Assembly (NCBI GenBank): GCA_028287565.1
Contig: JAQBPK010000054.1
Span: 25,169-89,168, forward strand
Direction: 5' to 3'
Source: Vulcanimicrobiota bacterium
GTDB lineage: Bacteria; Vulcanimicrobiota; Vulcanimicrobiia; Vulcanimicrobiales; Vulcanimicrobiaceae
DNA: 64,000 bases
Position numbers and translations under genes: made by a program. Below the pieces are notes generated by a model. The model searched no databases, was not told where the DNA came from, and saw nothing but the letters and a program-made list of their open reading frames with translations. Of this stretch, positions 8,389 through 15,853 are shown in pieces (the first letter of the stretch is position 1; each line of letters opens with the position of its first letter).

Positions 8389-9609
8389 TTAGGACGCCTT
8401 CCAGAACTCCGCTTCCACACCCAACTCATAGAACGACTGAACGAGGCAGCATAGATTATGGCAAAGGATTTTAGCGAGAAGCTCGTTGACCTGAGCAGCC
8501 GGCGACTTCGACCGGATGCGCGTCCCGAACTTAGCCTTGATCATGGAGAAGGTCGTCTCGACGTTCGACCGTTTGTGGTAGTGCGCGAGGAACTCCTCGC
8601 GGCGGTACATGTAGCAGAAGTACATACGCTGCCACAGCGACCCGTCGCCCTTCGAGTTCGGGGGAACCACGTTACTCTTGAATGGGATCAGCGGGAAGGC
8701 GCGAGCGTCGTCGATAGCGGCGAGGTTCCTCTTGCTCATGTACGCCTTGTCGGCGGAGAGCATCTCGACGCCGAAGCCGCGTCGGACGGTCGTGTCGAGG
8801 AGCGCGGGTAAATGGAGCGTGTCGGCGGAGTCGGGTCCGTAGTTCTCCGTGATTTTCACGGCGGTGACGGCGTTTGTTTTCGTGCCGATAACGACGTGCG
8901 CTTTGAGCCATTTCGCCTTCGACATTTCGCGCCCGTACTTGGCGCTGAACCACCGATGATAGTCCGACGTGGTAAAGCCGGACGAGTCGATCGCAAAGTC
9001 CGTTTCCAGCGCGGCGAGCGGGACGGCGCTTTGCTCAATCAGCGCGGTGAGAATCGGGGTGAGGTCGGGGTTCTCCAGCGCGTTAAAAATGGAATTGTAG
9101 TGCGGAGCGCGGTCGATGTAGCCTTTGTCGGCATATCCCCGCAGGTCGCACATGGCGCGACGCCCGGACGTTCCGCCGTAGACCTTCATAACCGCGCAGA
9201 ACACCGCGTCCGCGAGCGGGATGCGGGGACGGCCGCGCTTATAGATCGGATTGTCGATTGCACAGCACAGGTCGCGCAGCATTGCGGCGACGCGTTCCTT
9301 CTCGTTGACCTGCGCGGCATTGTACGCGGACCATTCCTGGCGGTACGTGAGCCGCAGTTGCTCCGTCACGGTGGATCCATCCGGCGCGGTCGTTTGTCGG
9401 CGCACGGTGTACTCGACCGCGAACACGTGCTTGCACGGCTTGGCGCGCTCTTCAAAGTCCGGGCACGTGCAGGTCGTGCCGCGCCGTTCGGTCGGGTCAA
9501 CGACGTACGTGCCACTTCCGCCCTGCGACGGGACGAGCCACAGCTCGCCCTTCTGGCGAAGCGTCTTGGTCGTTGCGATTTCGAGTCCGCGCTGCTCGCG
9601 TCCGTCCAC
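8389..9609 (-). CDS. DDE transposase (IS4-type) with N-terminal SWIM zinc finger
   Basis: 406 residues. N-terminal SWIM motif CTCPDFEERAKPCKHVF (C-x-C...C-x-H) near residues 46-62. The catalytic core has a first Asp in FAIDSSGF, a second in LSADKAYM, and YHKRSNVETTFSMIK, which matches Y-(2)-R-(3)-E-(6)-K, the YREK signature of IS4-type transposases. GTG 9609 has GGAGG upstream. The gene is intact. No terminal inverted repeats or target duplications could be found at either side, so mobility of this copy is uncertain. Confidence 0.88.
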   Translation of the reverse strand: MDGREQRGLEIATTKTLRQKGELWLVPSQGGSGTYVVDPTERRGTTCTCPDFEERAKPCKHVFAVEYTVRRQTTAPDGSTVTEQLRLTYRQEWSAYNAAQVNEKERVAAMLRDLCCAIDNPIYKRGRPRIPLADAVFCAVMKVYGGTSGRRAMCDLRGYADKGYIDRAPHYNSIFNALENPDLTPILTALIEQSAVPLAALETDFAIDSSGFTTSDYHRWFSAKYGREMSKAKWLKAHVVIGTKTNAVTAVKITENYGPDSADTLHLPALLDTTVRRGFGVEMLSADKAYMSKRNLAAIDDARAFPLIPFKSNVVPPNSKGDGSLWQRMYFCYMYRREEFLAHYHKRSNVETTFSMIKAKFGTRIRSKSPAAQVNELLAKILCHNLCCLVQSFYELGVEAEFWKAS

Positions 9610-9625
9610 TGTATTCCCTCCGATA

Positions 9626-9708
9626 TATCCTTAAAGATAATATATCAGAGAGAGGTGCGAGCGTCAACGCTTTACGGATACCTTGACAATGTATCCCTAA
9701 AGATAATA
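9626..9708. promoter_or_regulatory. Duplicated near-palindromic box between transposase and zinc-ribbon gene
   Basis: Two 17-bp boxes, 9626-9642 and 9692-9708, identical at 16 of 17 positions (TATCCyTAAAGATAATA), 66 bp apart. Each is nearly palindromic (TATC..TTAA..GATA). TTGACA at 9683-9688 lies just before the second box, whose GATAAT/TAATAC could serve as -10 for the plus-strand gene at 9719. Likely operator plus divergent promoters. Confidence 0.5.
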
Positions 9709-9718
9709 CCCTGGGCGC

Positions 9719-9859
9719 ATGGCAAAGGTGAAGCTCGACGGTTTTCGGTGCGACCGATGCGGCCACGAATGGCTCCCGCGCGAGCCCGGCAAAGCGCCCG
9801 TGGCCTGCCCGAAGTGCAAGAGCCCGTATTGGAACACGCCGAGGCGCGAAAAGGCGTAG
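9719..9859 (+). CDS. Small zinc-ribbon protein (46 residues)
   Basis: ATG 9719, TAG 9857. Two CxxC knuckles: FRCDRCGHEWLPR and ACPKCKSPYWNTPR, the pattern of small rubredoxin-like zinc ribbons. No ribosome site is obvious; a TTGACA box lies 31 bases upstream of the start. Probably a nucleic-acid or protein-binding accessory factor. Confidence 0.7.
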   Translation: MAKVKLDGFRCDRCGHEWLPREPGKAPVACPKCKSPYWNTPRREKA

Positions 9860-9922
9860 AGCGGACACGCATCCTGCAGGATACACCTGCGGGCCGTCGC
9901 GCGCCCGAACCGCCGCGACCGA

Positions 9923-9951
9923 TTGGCGGGGCTCGACAGGCGTGCTTTAAT
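9923..9951 (+). promoter_or_regulatory. Sigma70-type promoter (TTGGCG-17-TTTAAT, extended -10)
   Basis: -35 TTGGCG at 9923-9928, a 17-base spacer, -10 TTTAAT at 9946-9951 preceded by TGC (extended -10). The predicted transcription start, about 9958, is one base before ATG 9959. Confidence 0.5.
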
Positions 9952-9958
9952 AGGGACA

Positions 9959-10174
9959 ATGGAGACAATGCGCTGCGGCGCGGAGCCGAACCCGCGCGTC
10001 GCCGTCGCGGGCGTTCAGGCAACCGCCGCGCTGTTCGTCAATGAGCGAGGCGAACCGGTCGGCGCAATCGACAGCCGGGGTAACCTCGGCATCACCGGGG
10101 CGCTGTTTACGGTACCTTCGGGATGGGAGACGGAAGAGTCGGCGGCTCCTGAACGGCCTGTGCCTCCACGATAA
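9959..10174 (+). CDS. Small hypothetical protein, possibly leaderless
   Basis: 71 residues; ATG 9959 coincides with the predicted transcription start, while an alternative ATG 9968 has GGAG upstream. Contains NERGEPVGAIDSRGNLGI, a turn-rich segment reminiscent of beta-structured phage proteins. Its 3' end overlaps the convergent gene at 10107 by 68 bases, so one of the two ends may be wrong. Confidence 0.45.
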   Translation: METMRCGAEPNPRVAVAGVQATAALFVNERGEPVGAIDSRGNLGITGALFTVPSGWETEESAAPERPVPPR

Positions 10175-10481
10175 AGTAGGCGTCGTCGCCGAGCATTGTG
10201 GGGGTGTACTCCATGTGCGTGGCTTCGGAACCCGCTCCCGCGCTAGCGTAGAACCGAATCGCCTGATACAGGCCCGGCGGAGCGTCTGGCGGGATTTGAA
10301 CCGTGATCGAAACGCGCCGGTCGCCGATCACGACGCTGAACGCGCTATTAAACTTGTAAGCCGCCCCGCCAATACGGCGATACTGCGCCGTTGCGCGCGC
10401 CTCAGCCGGAAACGGGCCGTCAAACTCGACTTCGAACGAAAACGAGTCCCCGCGCCGAACGCGCTTCGCGTTTTGCTCCAT
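10107..10481 (-). CDS. Hypothetical beta-sandwich protein
   Basis: 124 residues from ATG 10481 (AGGG just upstream); a longer start at 10520 is possible. Alternating hydrophobic strands (DSFSFEVEFDGPF, SVVIGDRRVSITVQI) and a PPGLYQAIRFYA turn suggest an Ig-like or carbohydrate-binding fold. No signal peptide. Function unknown. Confidence 0.6.
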   Translation of the reverse strand: MEQNAKRVRRGDSFSFEVEFDGPFPAEARATAQYRRIGGAAYKFNSAFSVVIGDRRVSITVQIPPDAPPGLYQAIRFYASAGAGSEATHMEYTPTMLGDDAYFIVEAQAVQEPPTLPSPIPKVP

Positions 10482-10623
10482 ACTGCCCTGATCCCCTTCG
10501 GCTACCGGAGCGTCAATCATACTCGCCACGCGCCTCGACCGGCAACCCGCGCCGCTTTGGCGCACGTGTGCCAAACTCGCGGGGTCGCGCGCTATCGCAG
10601 CGCGGCGGCGGGCGCTAGACTTG

Positions 10624-10695
10624 ACGTAGGGACGGCGGCGCGCCGATCCGCGACGGGTCGGCCAACACCCTCGTCGTCGCCGTCCCTACGTTTTT
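10624..10695 (+). terminator. Long-stem intrinsic terminator
   Basis: A 17-bp stem (10624-10640 with 10675-10691, one G-T pair) closes a 34-base loop and is followed by T10691-T10695. Its unusually long loop may hold further structure. Confidence 0.65.
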
Positions 10696-10742
10696 CGGAC
10701 GCCTACGTGGTCACTGAGAGCGCAGAACGGCGCTCGCCAAGC

Positions 10743-10982
10743 CTAGTAGGCGATGTTGATGTTCCTGAGGCCCGGAAAAATCTCTGGCCCGGGAAACTGC
10801 TCATTCATTGCGTCGGTCGCGAAGTCAGAGAGGCTACTCGATTCCACGGGCCGCTTGGCCTTGATTTCGGAATCATTCTGCATATCGTAGTCGAGATACA
10901 GCGTGAAGCCGTCGAAGCGATTGATCGTCAGTCCACGGGTTGCGAGCCGCGCTGCATATGCGGCGAGCCTTGCGTCTGCCAT
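10743..10982 (-). CDS. Hypothetical protein (79 residues)
   Basis: ATG 10982 with a full AGGAGG ribosome site 6 bases upstream. Soluble, mixed composition (GLTINRFDGFTLYLDYDM). No domain recognised. Confidence 0.7.
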   Translation of the reverse strand: MADARLAAYAARLATRGLTINRFDGFTLYLDYDMQNDSEIKAKRPVESSSLSDFATDAMNEQFPGPEIFPGLRNINIAY

Positions 10983-11007
10983 AGGCGCCTCCTACCCAGA
11001 GTGGCCC

Positions 11008-11039
11008 ACTTTTTGGGCAACCCGCGCCTTATTCGGGCA
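11008..11039 (+). repeat. Right copy of 32-bp imperfect direct repeat, with hairpin
   Basis: Partner of 6648-6679 (25/32 identical). Here the repeat continues into an 8-bp hairpin, AACCCGCG (11019-11026) with CGCGGGTT (11041-11048). The GGGCA word recurs about every 18-20 bases (11015, 11035, 11053). Confidence 0.6.
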
Positions 11040-11207
11040 GCGCGGGTTAGATGGGCAAAGCCGCGCCGTCGTGGAGCCGCCGTTCTGCGAAGACGGAGCG
11101 CCCCATGCTCGCTATTGGTGCCGAGCCTGCTCCGAGCAACTCTACGCCACGGGCTGAGCGCCCGACCAAACGGTAGGCCAGCCCCTCGCGTTGAATAGCA
11201 CGAACAG

Positions 11208-11504
11208 GTGTCTGACCACCGCGCGCGGGACGCGACCCGCCTTTCGGACTTCGCGCCCGACGAGCTCGACGCGATCGAGCGGGGCCTCGTCGCTGTCGCG
11301 TACGAGATCGGGGAGCGCGGAACGCTCACGATGTCGGTTTCGCGGGGCCGGATATGCGACTGGGCCGCACTGATACCGGTACGCGGCGCACGCGACTCCG
11401 ACGGGCTCAGGCGCCGCCTTGACGCTTGGCGGGAGGTTCACGTCCCGGCCGGGGCCAACGTGGTGGACGGGCTGCTGCGCGTCCTCGCGCCGGACCCCCG
11501 ATGA
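11208..11504 (+). CDS. Hypothetical protein (98 residues)
   Basis: GTG 11208. Acidic N-terminal half (DFAPDELDAIERGLVAVAYE) followed by strands and a helix (SDGLRRRLDAWREV). It heads a short rightward run of genes toward the integrase. No domain recognised. Confidence 0.6.
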   Translation: MSDHRARDATRLSDFAPDELDAIERGLVAVAYEIGERGTLTMSVSRGRICDWAALIPVRGARDSDGLRRRLDAWREVHVPAGANVVDGLLRVLAPDPR

Positions 11505-11625
11505 ACGCGGCACCTCCGCTACTCGTCGCCACAACCGAATCGCGGCACACCCACCGGGACCCCCCGCACGGCCGCCGCTCAACGCCCCGTTCGGACGACG
11601 GGCGATTCGCGCTGGAGGCGATCAC

Positions 11626-12381
11626 GTGCACGATGCGATCCGCGACTTGAGCCGAGGACAAACGCTCGACGATCTGCTGGACGAGACGGAGCGGATCGCG
11701 GCCGACGGTGTGGTCGCGGCACGCGCGCGGTTCCGCACGGCCGCCGAGCTCGACGTGCTCGCGACCGCGATGGGCGCCGTGGAGGTCATCGACGGGACGA
11801 CGGGCCCGCGCATCGTGATCCCGCGCGAGCCGCGCATCGTACGAAGCATCACGATCGAGGAAGCGGACGCGGCCGGGCCCGCCGACTATGGCGTCACGTC
11901 GCCCGACGCCGTGATCGCGCGCGAGGACGCCCGGCACGGCGGCTTCGACGGCGACCCCGACCAGGTGCCGGGGTCGACGTACGCCGACCTCGAGGAATGC
12001 GCGGCCGGGAAACGGCGCGTCCGCGGCGCGAGCGGCGGCGACCAGGGGCCCAAGGCGCGACGAACCGGCGGCGCCGGCTCGATGGCGGGGCCGACGAAGG
12101 TGAGCCAGGAGAATTGGGACCACGAGCGCGGGGTGACGGGCGGCAAGGTCCGCCCCGTCGTCGTCGGCGCTCGCGTCACGCACGAATCGAAGGACGTGCT
12201 CGACGCCGACCAAAGCGCGTCGAACGGCGAGGTAATGGAGTCGGTCGCGATCGTGATGCGCAAGACGGGCCGCACGAAGCAGCAGGTGCTCGACGAGTTG
12301 AGCCGGCTCGCCGAGACGGGGATGATCGATCCGGACGTCGCCGATGCGCTGCCGACGCCGGTGAAGTCGAGCGCGGCGTGA
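11626..12381 (+). CDS. Hypothetical protein (251 residues)
   Basis: GTG 11626 with GGAGG 7 bases upstream, preferred over a longer frame beginning at 11419. N-terminal helices (DAIRDLSRGQTLDDLLDETERI), a Gly/Arg-rich linker near residues 125-150, and a C-terminal helical domain (TKQQVLDELSRLAETGMID). No family recognised. Confidence 0.7.
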   Translation: MHDAIRDLSRGQTLDDLLDETERIAADGVVAARARFRTAAELDVLATAMGAVEVIDGTTGPRIVIPREPRIVRSITIEEADAAGPADYGVTSPDAVIAREDARHGGFDGDPDQVPGSTYADLEECAAGKRRVRGASGGDQGPKARRTGGAGSMAGPTKVSQENWDHERGVTGGKVRPVVVGARVTHESKDVLDADQSASNGEVMESVAIVMRKTGRTKQQVLDELSRLAETGMIDPDVADALPTPVKSSAA

Positions 12382-12578
12382 GCAACGGATTCTGGCGGTG
12401 TGGATCGTGCGGCGCGGAGCACCCGAACAGTGAAGTCCACAAGCCGGGCTGCAAGAACACGGTGTGTCGGGGGTGTCATCTGCGTGGACGGCACCGAGAC
12501 GGCTGTTTGCGCGCTCCGGTTGACGCCGAGCACCCCGAGGTGAGAAAATTGGTGCACGCGATAGACCGGGACCGTTAA
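12378..12578 (+). CDS. Cysteine-rich zinc-binding protein
   Basis: 66 residues, GTG 12378 overlapping the upstream stop (GTGA). Cys/His spacing CGSCGAEH...CKNTVCRGCHLRGRHRDGC suggests two zinc sites. Its stop codon lies in the loop of the following hairpin. Confidence 0.65.
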   Translation: MSNGFWRCGSCGAEHPNSEVHKPGCKNTVCRGCHLRGRHRDGCLRAPVDAEHPEVRKLVHAIDRDR

Positions 12579-12599
12579 CGGTCGCCGGTTTCTTCTTTT
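12566..12599 (+). terminator. Intrinsic terminator overlapping a stop codon
   Basis: CCGG-GACCG-TTAA-CGGTC-CCGG stem-loop with one bulge, followed by a T-rich run (12588-12599). The TAA of the preceding gene forms part of the loop. Confidence 0.55.
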
Positions 12600-12614
12600 C
12601 CGGCCGAGGTGACG

Positions 12615-12836
12615 ATGCGCGCGAGCGAGCGTTCGGACTTCTACGGTTGGGTTCTCGATCCGCCGCCGTCCCTCGCGATCGTCCGCGACGCGCATGGGCG
12701 CAAGGCGGAAACCGCGGTCGAGGCTGATGCGCGCGAGCGACGGCGCAAGACGATGCCGGCTCCCAAGGGTCGGCGACGGGGGCCGCGGGGACGGGTCGAC
12801 GACGTCGCGTTTCACGACGAACCGACGCGCGAATAA
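12615..12836 (+). CDS. Basic hypothetical protein (73 residues)
   Basis: ATG 12615 with GAGG 5 bases upstream; GTG 12609 is an alternative. The C-terminal half is rich in Arg/Lys/Gly (APKGRRRGPRGRV). May bind nucleic acid. Confidence 0.5.
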   Translation: MRASERSDFYGWVLDPPPSLAIVRDAHGRKAETAVEADARERRRKTMPAPKGRRRGPRGRVDDVAFHDEPTRE

Positions 12837-12924
12837 CCAGAGCCGCCGCGACGACAAATACGCACGATAACACCCGTTCTCGTTCCTGCACGACCGAGTA
12901 CATAGAAGAGAGGCGGGTCCGACG

Positions 12925-13818
12925 ATGGCCGACGCGATCGTGCTCGTCGAACCCGCACTGCCGGCTGAAAAACGCGCTTATAAAATAAGCGACGGACGCA
13001 GGCCGACCGATCCCGAGCTGATCGACCTCTGGCTGCACGGTCGACCGCGCAACACCGTCACGGCCTACCGACGTGACGTGCGCCGGATGCTCGACTTCAT
13101 CGGCGTCCCGATCGGGGCCGTCCGACTCGTCGACCTTCACGCCTTCGCTGACTCGCTCGTCGGCGAACCTGCGACACGCAAGCGCGTGCTGAGCGCGACG
13201 AAGAGCCTACTGAAGTTCCTGGCCACGGCCGGCGCGATCGAGTACAACGTCGGCGCAGCGCTACGCGTGCCAAAGGGCCGCGACGCCCTGGCGGACCGGA
13301 TCCTCACCAAGGCCGACACGAAAAAGTTGCTCCGCTCGGGGCGACGGCCGCGCGACACCGCGCTACTGCGCCTGCTCTACGAGGGCGGCTTCCGCCGCGG
13401 CGAGCTCGCATCGCTGCGCTGGGTCGGAGTCGTTGCCGGCGAGGGATGCGCCTACGTCACCGTCGTGGGTAAGGGTTCGAAGACCCGGACCGTCCGCATC
13501 TCCAGCGACACGCTGGCCGCGCTCAACGCTCTCCGGGGCGAGGCGGCTGACGATGCGCCGGTCTTCACCGGACGACGCGGTGCCGCGCTCTCGGAGTCGC
13601 AGGTCTGGCGCGTCGTTCGCGGCGCTGCGAAGCGGGCGGGGCTGACCAAGCCGGTCAGTCCGCACTTCCTGCGACACGCGCACGCCTCGCACGCGCTCGA
13701 CGCCGGCGCCCCGATCGCGCTCGTCCGCGACACGCTCGGCCATTCGAGCGTCGCGGTCACGGACCGCTACCTTCACGCACGGCCAACCGAATCGAGCGGC
13801 AAGTACCTGCGGCTCTGA
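12925..13818 (+). CDS. Tyrosine recombinase / phage integrase
   Basis: 297 residues with an N-terminal SAM-like core-binding domain (about 20-105) and a catalytic domain. All catalytic residues are visible: Arg in GGFRRGELASL, Lys in VVGKGSKTRTV, HFLRHAHASH (H-x-x-R-H), GHSS, and the nucleophile Tyr in TDRYLHARP. Overall it is XerC/D-like in length. Expected to integrate the phage at a tRNA gene, but it lies 50 kb from the right attachment site and at least 12.9 kb from the left one, which is unusual. It may instead resolve multimers, with another integrase outside the window. Confidence 0.92.
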   Translation: MADAIVLVEPALPAEKRAYKISDGRRPTDPELIDLWLHGRPRNTVTAYRRDVRRMLDFIGVPIGAVRLVDLHAFADSLVGEPATRKRVLSATKSLLKFLATAGAIEYNVGAALRVPKGRDALADRILTKADTKKLLRSGRRPRDTALLRLLYEGGFRRGELASLRWVGVVAGEGCAYVTVVGKGSKTRTVRISSDTLAALNALRGEAADDAPVFTGRRGAALSESQVWRVVRGAAKRAGLTKPVSPHFLRHAHASHALDAGAPIALVRDTLGHSSVAVTDRYLHARPTESSGKYLRL

Positions 13819-13897
13819 CCATCGCGGCGCGCCGTAAGATTTCGGTGCGGTTTCTGTCCGCCCGAATGTCCCCACCCACCGACACTGAGAGGTGCCT

Positions 13898-14194
13898 ATG
13901 TCCTGGTATGTTCAATGCGCCGGCAAACCCGGTCCCGCGCTCGCTTCAGAGATCGAAAAGCAGTTCGATAACGCTCGGCGCGGCTGCGCGAACAATCCCG
14001 CCGAAGTCGCCGCGATCAACGCCCAAGCGGCACTTGTCGTAGTCGGCCTCCAGAATCTCACGAGCGACAAGGCCGCGGTCGCGATCTTCGCGTCCGGCCA
14101 CTACGTCCCGCGCAGCGAGTACAGCGGCGGCGCTACGCCCGAGCAGTTTCGCTGCGAGACGAAGGTCGAAACGCTCCTCAATTGGGCTGACTAG
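13898..14194 (+). CDS. Hypothetical phage protein (98 residues)
   Basis: ATG 13898 with GAGAGG upstream; the in-frame GTG 13892 overlaps that site. Helix-strand pattern with IEKQFDNARRGCANNPAEV and a C-terminal ASGHYVPRSEYS. No domain recognised. It opens the overlapping run of small genes before the terminase. Confidence 0.65.
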   Translation: MSWYVQCAGKPGPALASEIEKQFDNARRGCANNPAEVAAINAQAALVVVGLQNLTSDKAAVAIFASGHYVPRSEYSGGATPEQFRCETKVETLLNWAD

Positions 14195-14296
14195 CCTCAA
14201 CCCGTCCGCCGCCCAGCGCGCGCTCACCACGTCATCGACCGATGGGCCGACGACGCGGGGCGGCGGTCTTCACCTTTCGTCCGCGAGAAAGCACCG

Positions 14297-14518
14297 ATGA
14301 TGAGCGATGCCGAGAAGGGCCGTACGATCGTCGCGGTTGCTACTGCCTTCGAAGGCGTGCGCAACGGCGGCGAAGCGCACTGCTGCGCACGCTGCTCGCT
14401 GATGTTTCCGGCGCTGACCGAGAGCGGGAAGTGCGCGTTGTGCCGCCTTGGCGCATGGTTCGCCACGGCGACGCTTGACGATCTCGCTCGCTTCACGTGG
14501 ATGGGGACCTTATGCTGA
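14297..14518 (+). CDS. Zinc-ribbon small protein (73 residues)
   Basis: ATG 14297 (ATG 14300 also possible). Contains CCARCSLMFPALTESGKCALC, two CxxC knuckles 15 residues apart. Probably a small nucleic-acid- or protein-binding factor. Confidence 0.6.
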   Translation: MMSDAEKGRTIVAVATAFEGVRNGGEAHCCARCSLMFPALTESGKCALCRLGAWFATATLDDLARFTWMGTLC

Positions 14519-14766
14519 CCGACCTCCCCGCGCACGTGCTGCGCCTCGACAACGCGGTCGCGGCGGCGGTTGCGATTCTTGGCAGAGGTATAGTCCGCCA
14601 AGTAAGTGCGGATTCGACCGCATTTGTCAATCTATCCCGCGCCCGCGTCATCCTCGGTCTCGACGCCTGTCGACTCTGCAACGGCTCGCGCCGCTCGCCT
14701 GAGACCGGCGACCCCTGCGAAGTCTGCACGGTCGTCGGCGGTTCGTGGTATCCGGTGGTGCCGTGA
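14512..14766 (+). CDS. Small protein with C-terminal zinc ribbon (84 residues)
   Basis: ATG 14512 with GGGGA upstream, overlapping the previous gene by 7 bases. Helical N-terminus and a CRLCNGS...DPCEVC knuckle pair at the C-terminus, resembling DnaJ-type zinc ribbons often seen in phage small genes. Confidence 0.6.
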   Translation: MLTDLPAHVLRLDNAVAAAVAILGRGIVRQVSADSTAFVNLSRARVILGLDACRLCNGSRRSPETGDPCEVCTVVGGSWYPVVP

Positions 14767-15023
14767 ACTGGCCTGAGACGATCCTCGCGCTGTGCGCGCT
14801 GCTGGGCTCCGGCGCGATCGCCGCGGTGCTGCATTCCGCGATGCACGACCGCAAGCCCCGCGCGCCGCGACGCCGACGGTGCTACTGCACGCGCCACACC
14901 GGGCTTCCAGGGCGCGGCTACTGCGGAACGAGCGCACCGGCGCCAGTGATGCCGATGACCGGCCCTTTCGGCGATCTGCCGCCGACAAAGATGCGCCAAA
15001 CCGACACCGGGGCCCGAGGATGA
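14763..15023 (+). CDS. Small membrane protein (86 residues)
   Basis: GTG 14763 overlaps the upstream stop (GTGA). One N-terminal TM segment (TILALCALLGSGAIAAVL) followed by a basic Arg/Lys tail (RKPRAPRRRR) that predicts a cytoplasmic C-terminus. Confidence 0.6.
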   Translation: MNWPETILALCALLGSGAIAAVLHSAMHDRKPRAPRRRRCYCTRHTGLPGRGYCGTSAPAPVMPMTGPFGDLPPTKMRQTDTGARG

Positions 15024-15184
15024 CCGACCGCATCGTGTTCATCGACGACGAGCCGCTCGGCGCCAGTCGCATGCCGGACCGCATCGACGGTTGCAGCGTG
15101 CCGTACGGCCAGTTCGTGGCCGACTGGAACGGCGAGAACGAACCGGACGCCGACGACGTGGAGCGCCTCCGTGACGAAGACTGA
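15020..15184 (+). CDS. Small acidic hypothetical protein (54 residues)
   Basis: ATG 15020 overlaps the upstream stop (ATGA). Asp/Glu-rich (ENEPDADDVERLRDED). No domain recognised. Confidence 0.6.
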   Translation: MTDRIVFIDDEPLGASRMPDRIDGCSVPYGQFVADWNGENEPDADDVERLRDED

Positions 15185-15626
15185 GCCGGCGCACTTCGCC
15201 TCGCGCATCGGACCCGGCGCCGTGCACGTCGATGGCCGCCGGATCGAATACGCGCTCGCGCCGTGCAACCTCACGACGCCGCGCCTGCACATCCTCGACC
15301 TGTTTCCGTGCGGCGATGAACGCGCGCGACTCACGTTCTCGTTGCAAGGTGTCACGGACGACGCGACGCCCGACCAGCTGTACGACTTCGTCGCGCCGCA
15401 CATCTACCGCCGAGCCGCCGCGTTCATCCGCGGCTGCGACGAGAACGACGTCGCGCTGCCGCACCGCTACGCGAGCTTCCCGTTCGGGATGACCGAGGAC
15501 GAGATCGCGGCGAGCAACGCAGAGCTCCGGGCCATCATCGGGCGCATGGGAGTAAGCGCCGAGTCGGCCGCGTTCGACGCGAAGGTTTCCAGGCTCGAAG
15601 ACCACCGCCGCAGGCGCGCGTCGTGA
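15171..15626 (+). CDS. Hypothetical phage protein (151 residues)
   Basis: GTG 15171, overlapping the previous gene by 14 bases. Mixed alpha/beta composition with PRLHILDLFPCGDERARLTF and a C-terminal helix. Part of the overlapping pre-terminase run. Function unknown. Confidence 0.65.
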   Translation: MTKTEPAHFASRIGPGAVHVDGRRIEYALAPCNLTTPRLHILDLFPCGDERARLTFSLQGVTDDATPDQLYDFVAPHIYRRAAAFIRGCDENDVALPHRYASFPFGMTEDEIAASNAELRAIIGRMGVSAESAAFDAKVSRLEDHRRRRAS

Positions 15627-15835
15627 GCGAAGCCAGCATTCGCGCCGCACATCGTTTCACGGGCGCCGACCAAGCCAGCGGCCACGCGACGGTGTGCTAC
15701 TGCTCGTGCGGCGCGCGCTGGTATGATTCGCTGCTGGACTGCCCGGCACTCGAAGCGGCACTGGACGAGCTGCATCTGGCGCGCATTAATGACGACGGCG
15801 CGCCGCACGCTTCGTTCGACAGAACCGCGTCCTAG
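15623..15835 (+). CDS. Cysteine-containing small protein (70 residues)
   Basis: GTG 15623 overlaps the upstream stop (GTGA). A VCYCSCGARWYDS patch and a later Cys suggest a metal knuckle. Ends 18 bases before the small terminase gene. Confidence 0.6.
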   Translation: MSEASIRAAHRFTGADQASGHATVCYCSCGARWYDSLLDCPALEAALDELHLARINDDGAPHASFDRTAS

Positions 15836-15853
15836 CGACGCCCGGAGGTCTCG

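Noticed and set aside
8376-8390. IS terminal inverted repeat at the transposase 3' end
   Set aside because: The interval holds the ribosome site of the next gene; no matching sequence was found beyond 9610.
11008-11060. Integron attC-like site (AAC...hairpin...GTTAGAT)
   Set aside because: The right core fits GTTRRRY but the left core is GGGCAAC rather than RYYYAAC, spacing is short and no IntI-type integrase is present.
11071-11157. 28-codon Cys-rich frame
   Set aside because: Cys spacing is suggestive but there is no ribosome site, promoter or coupling.
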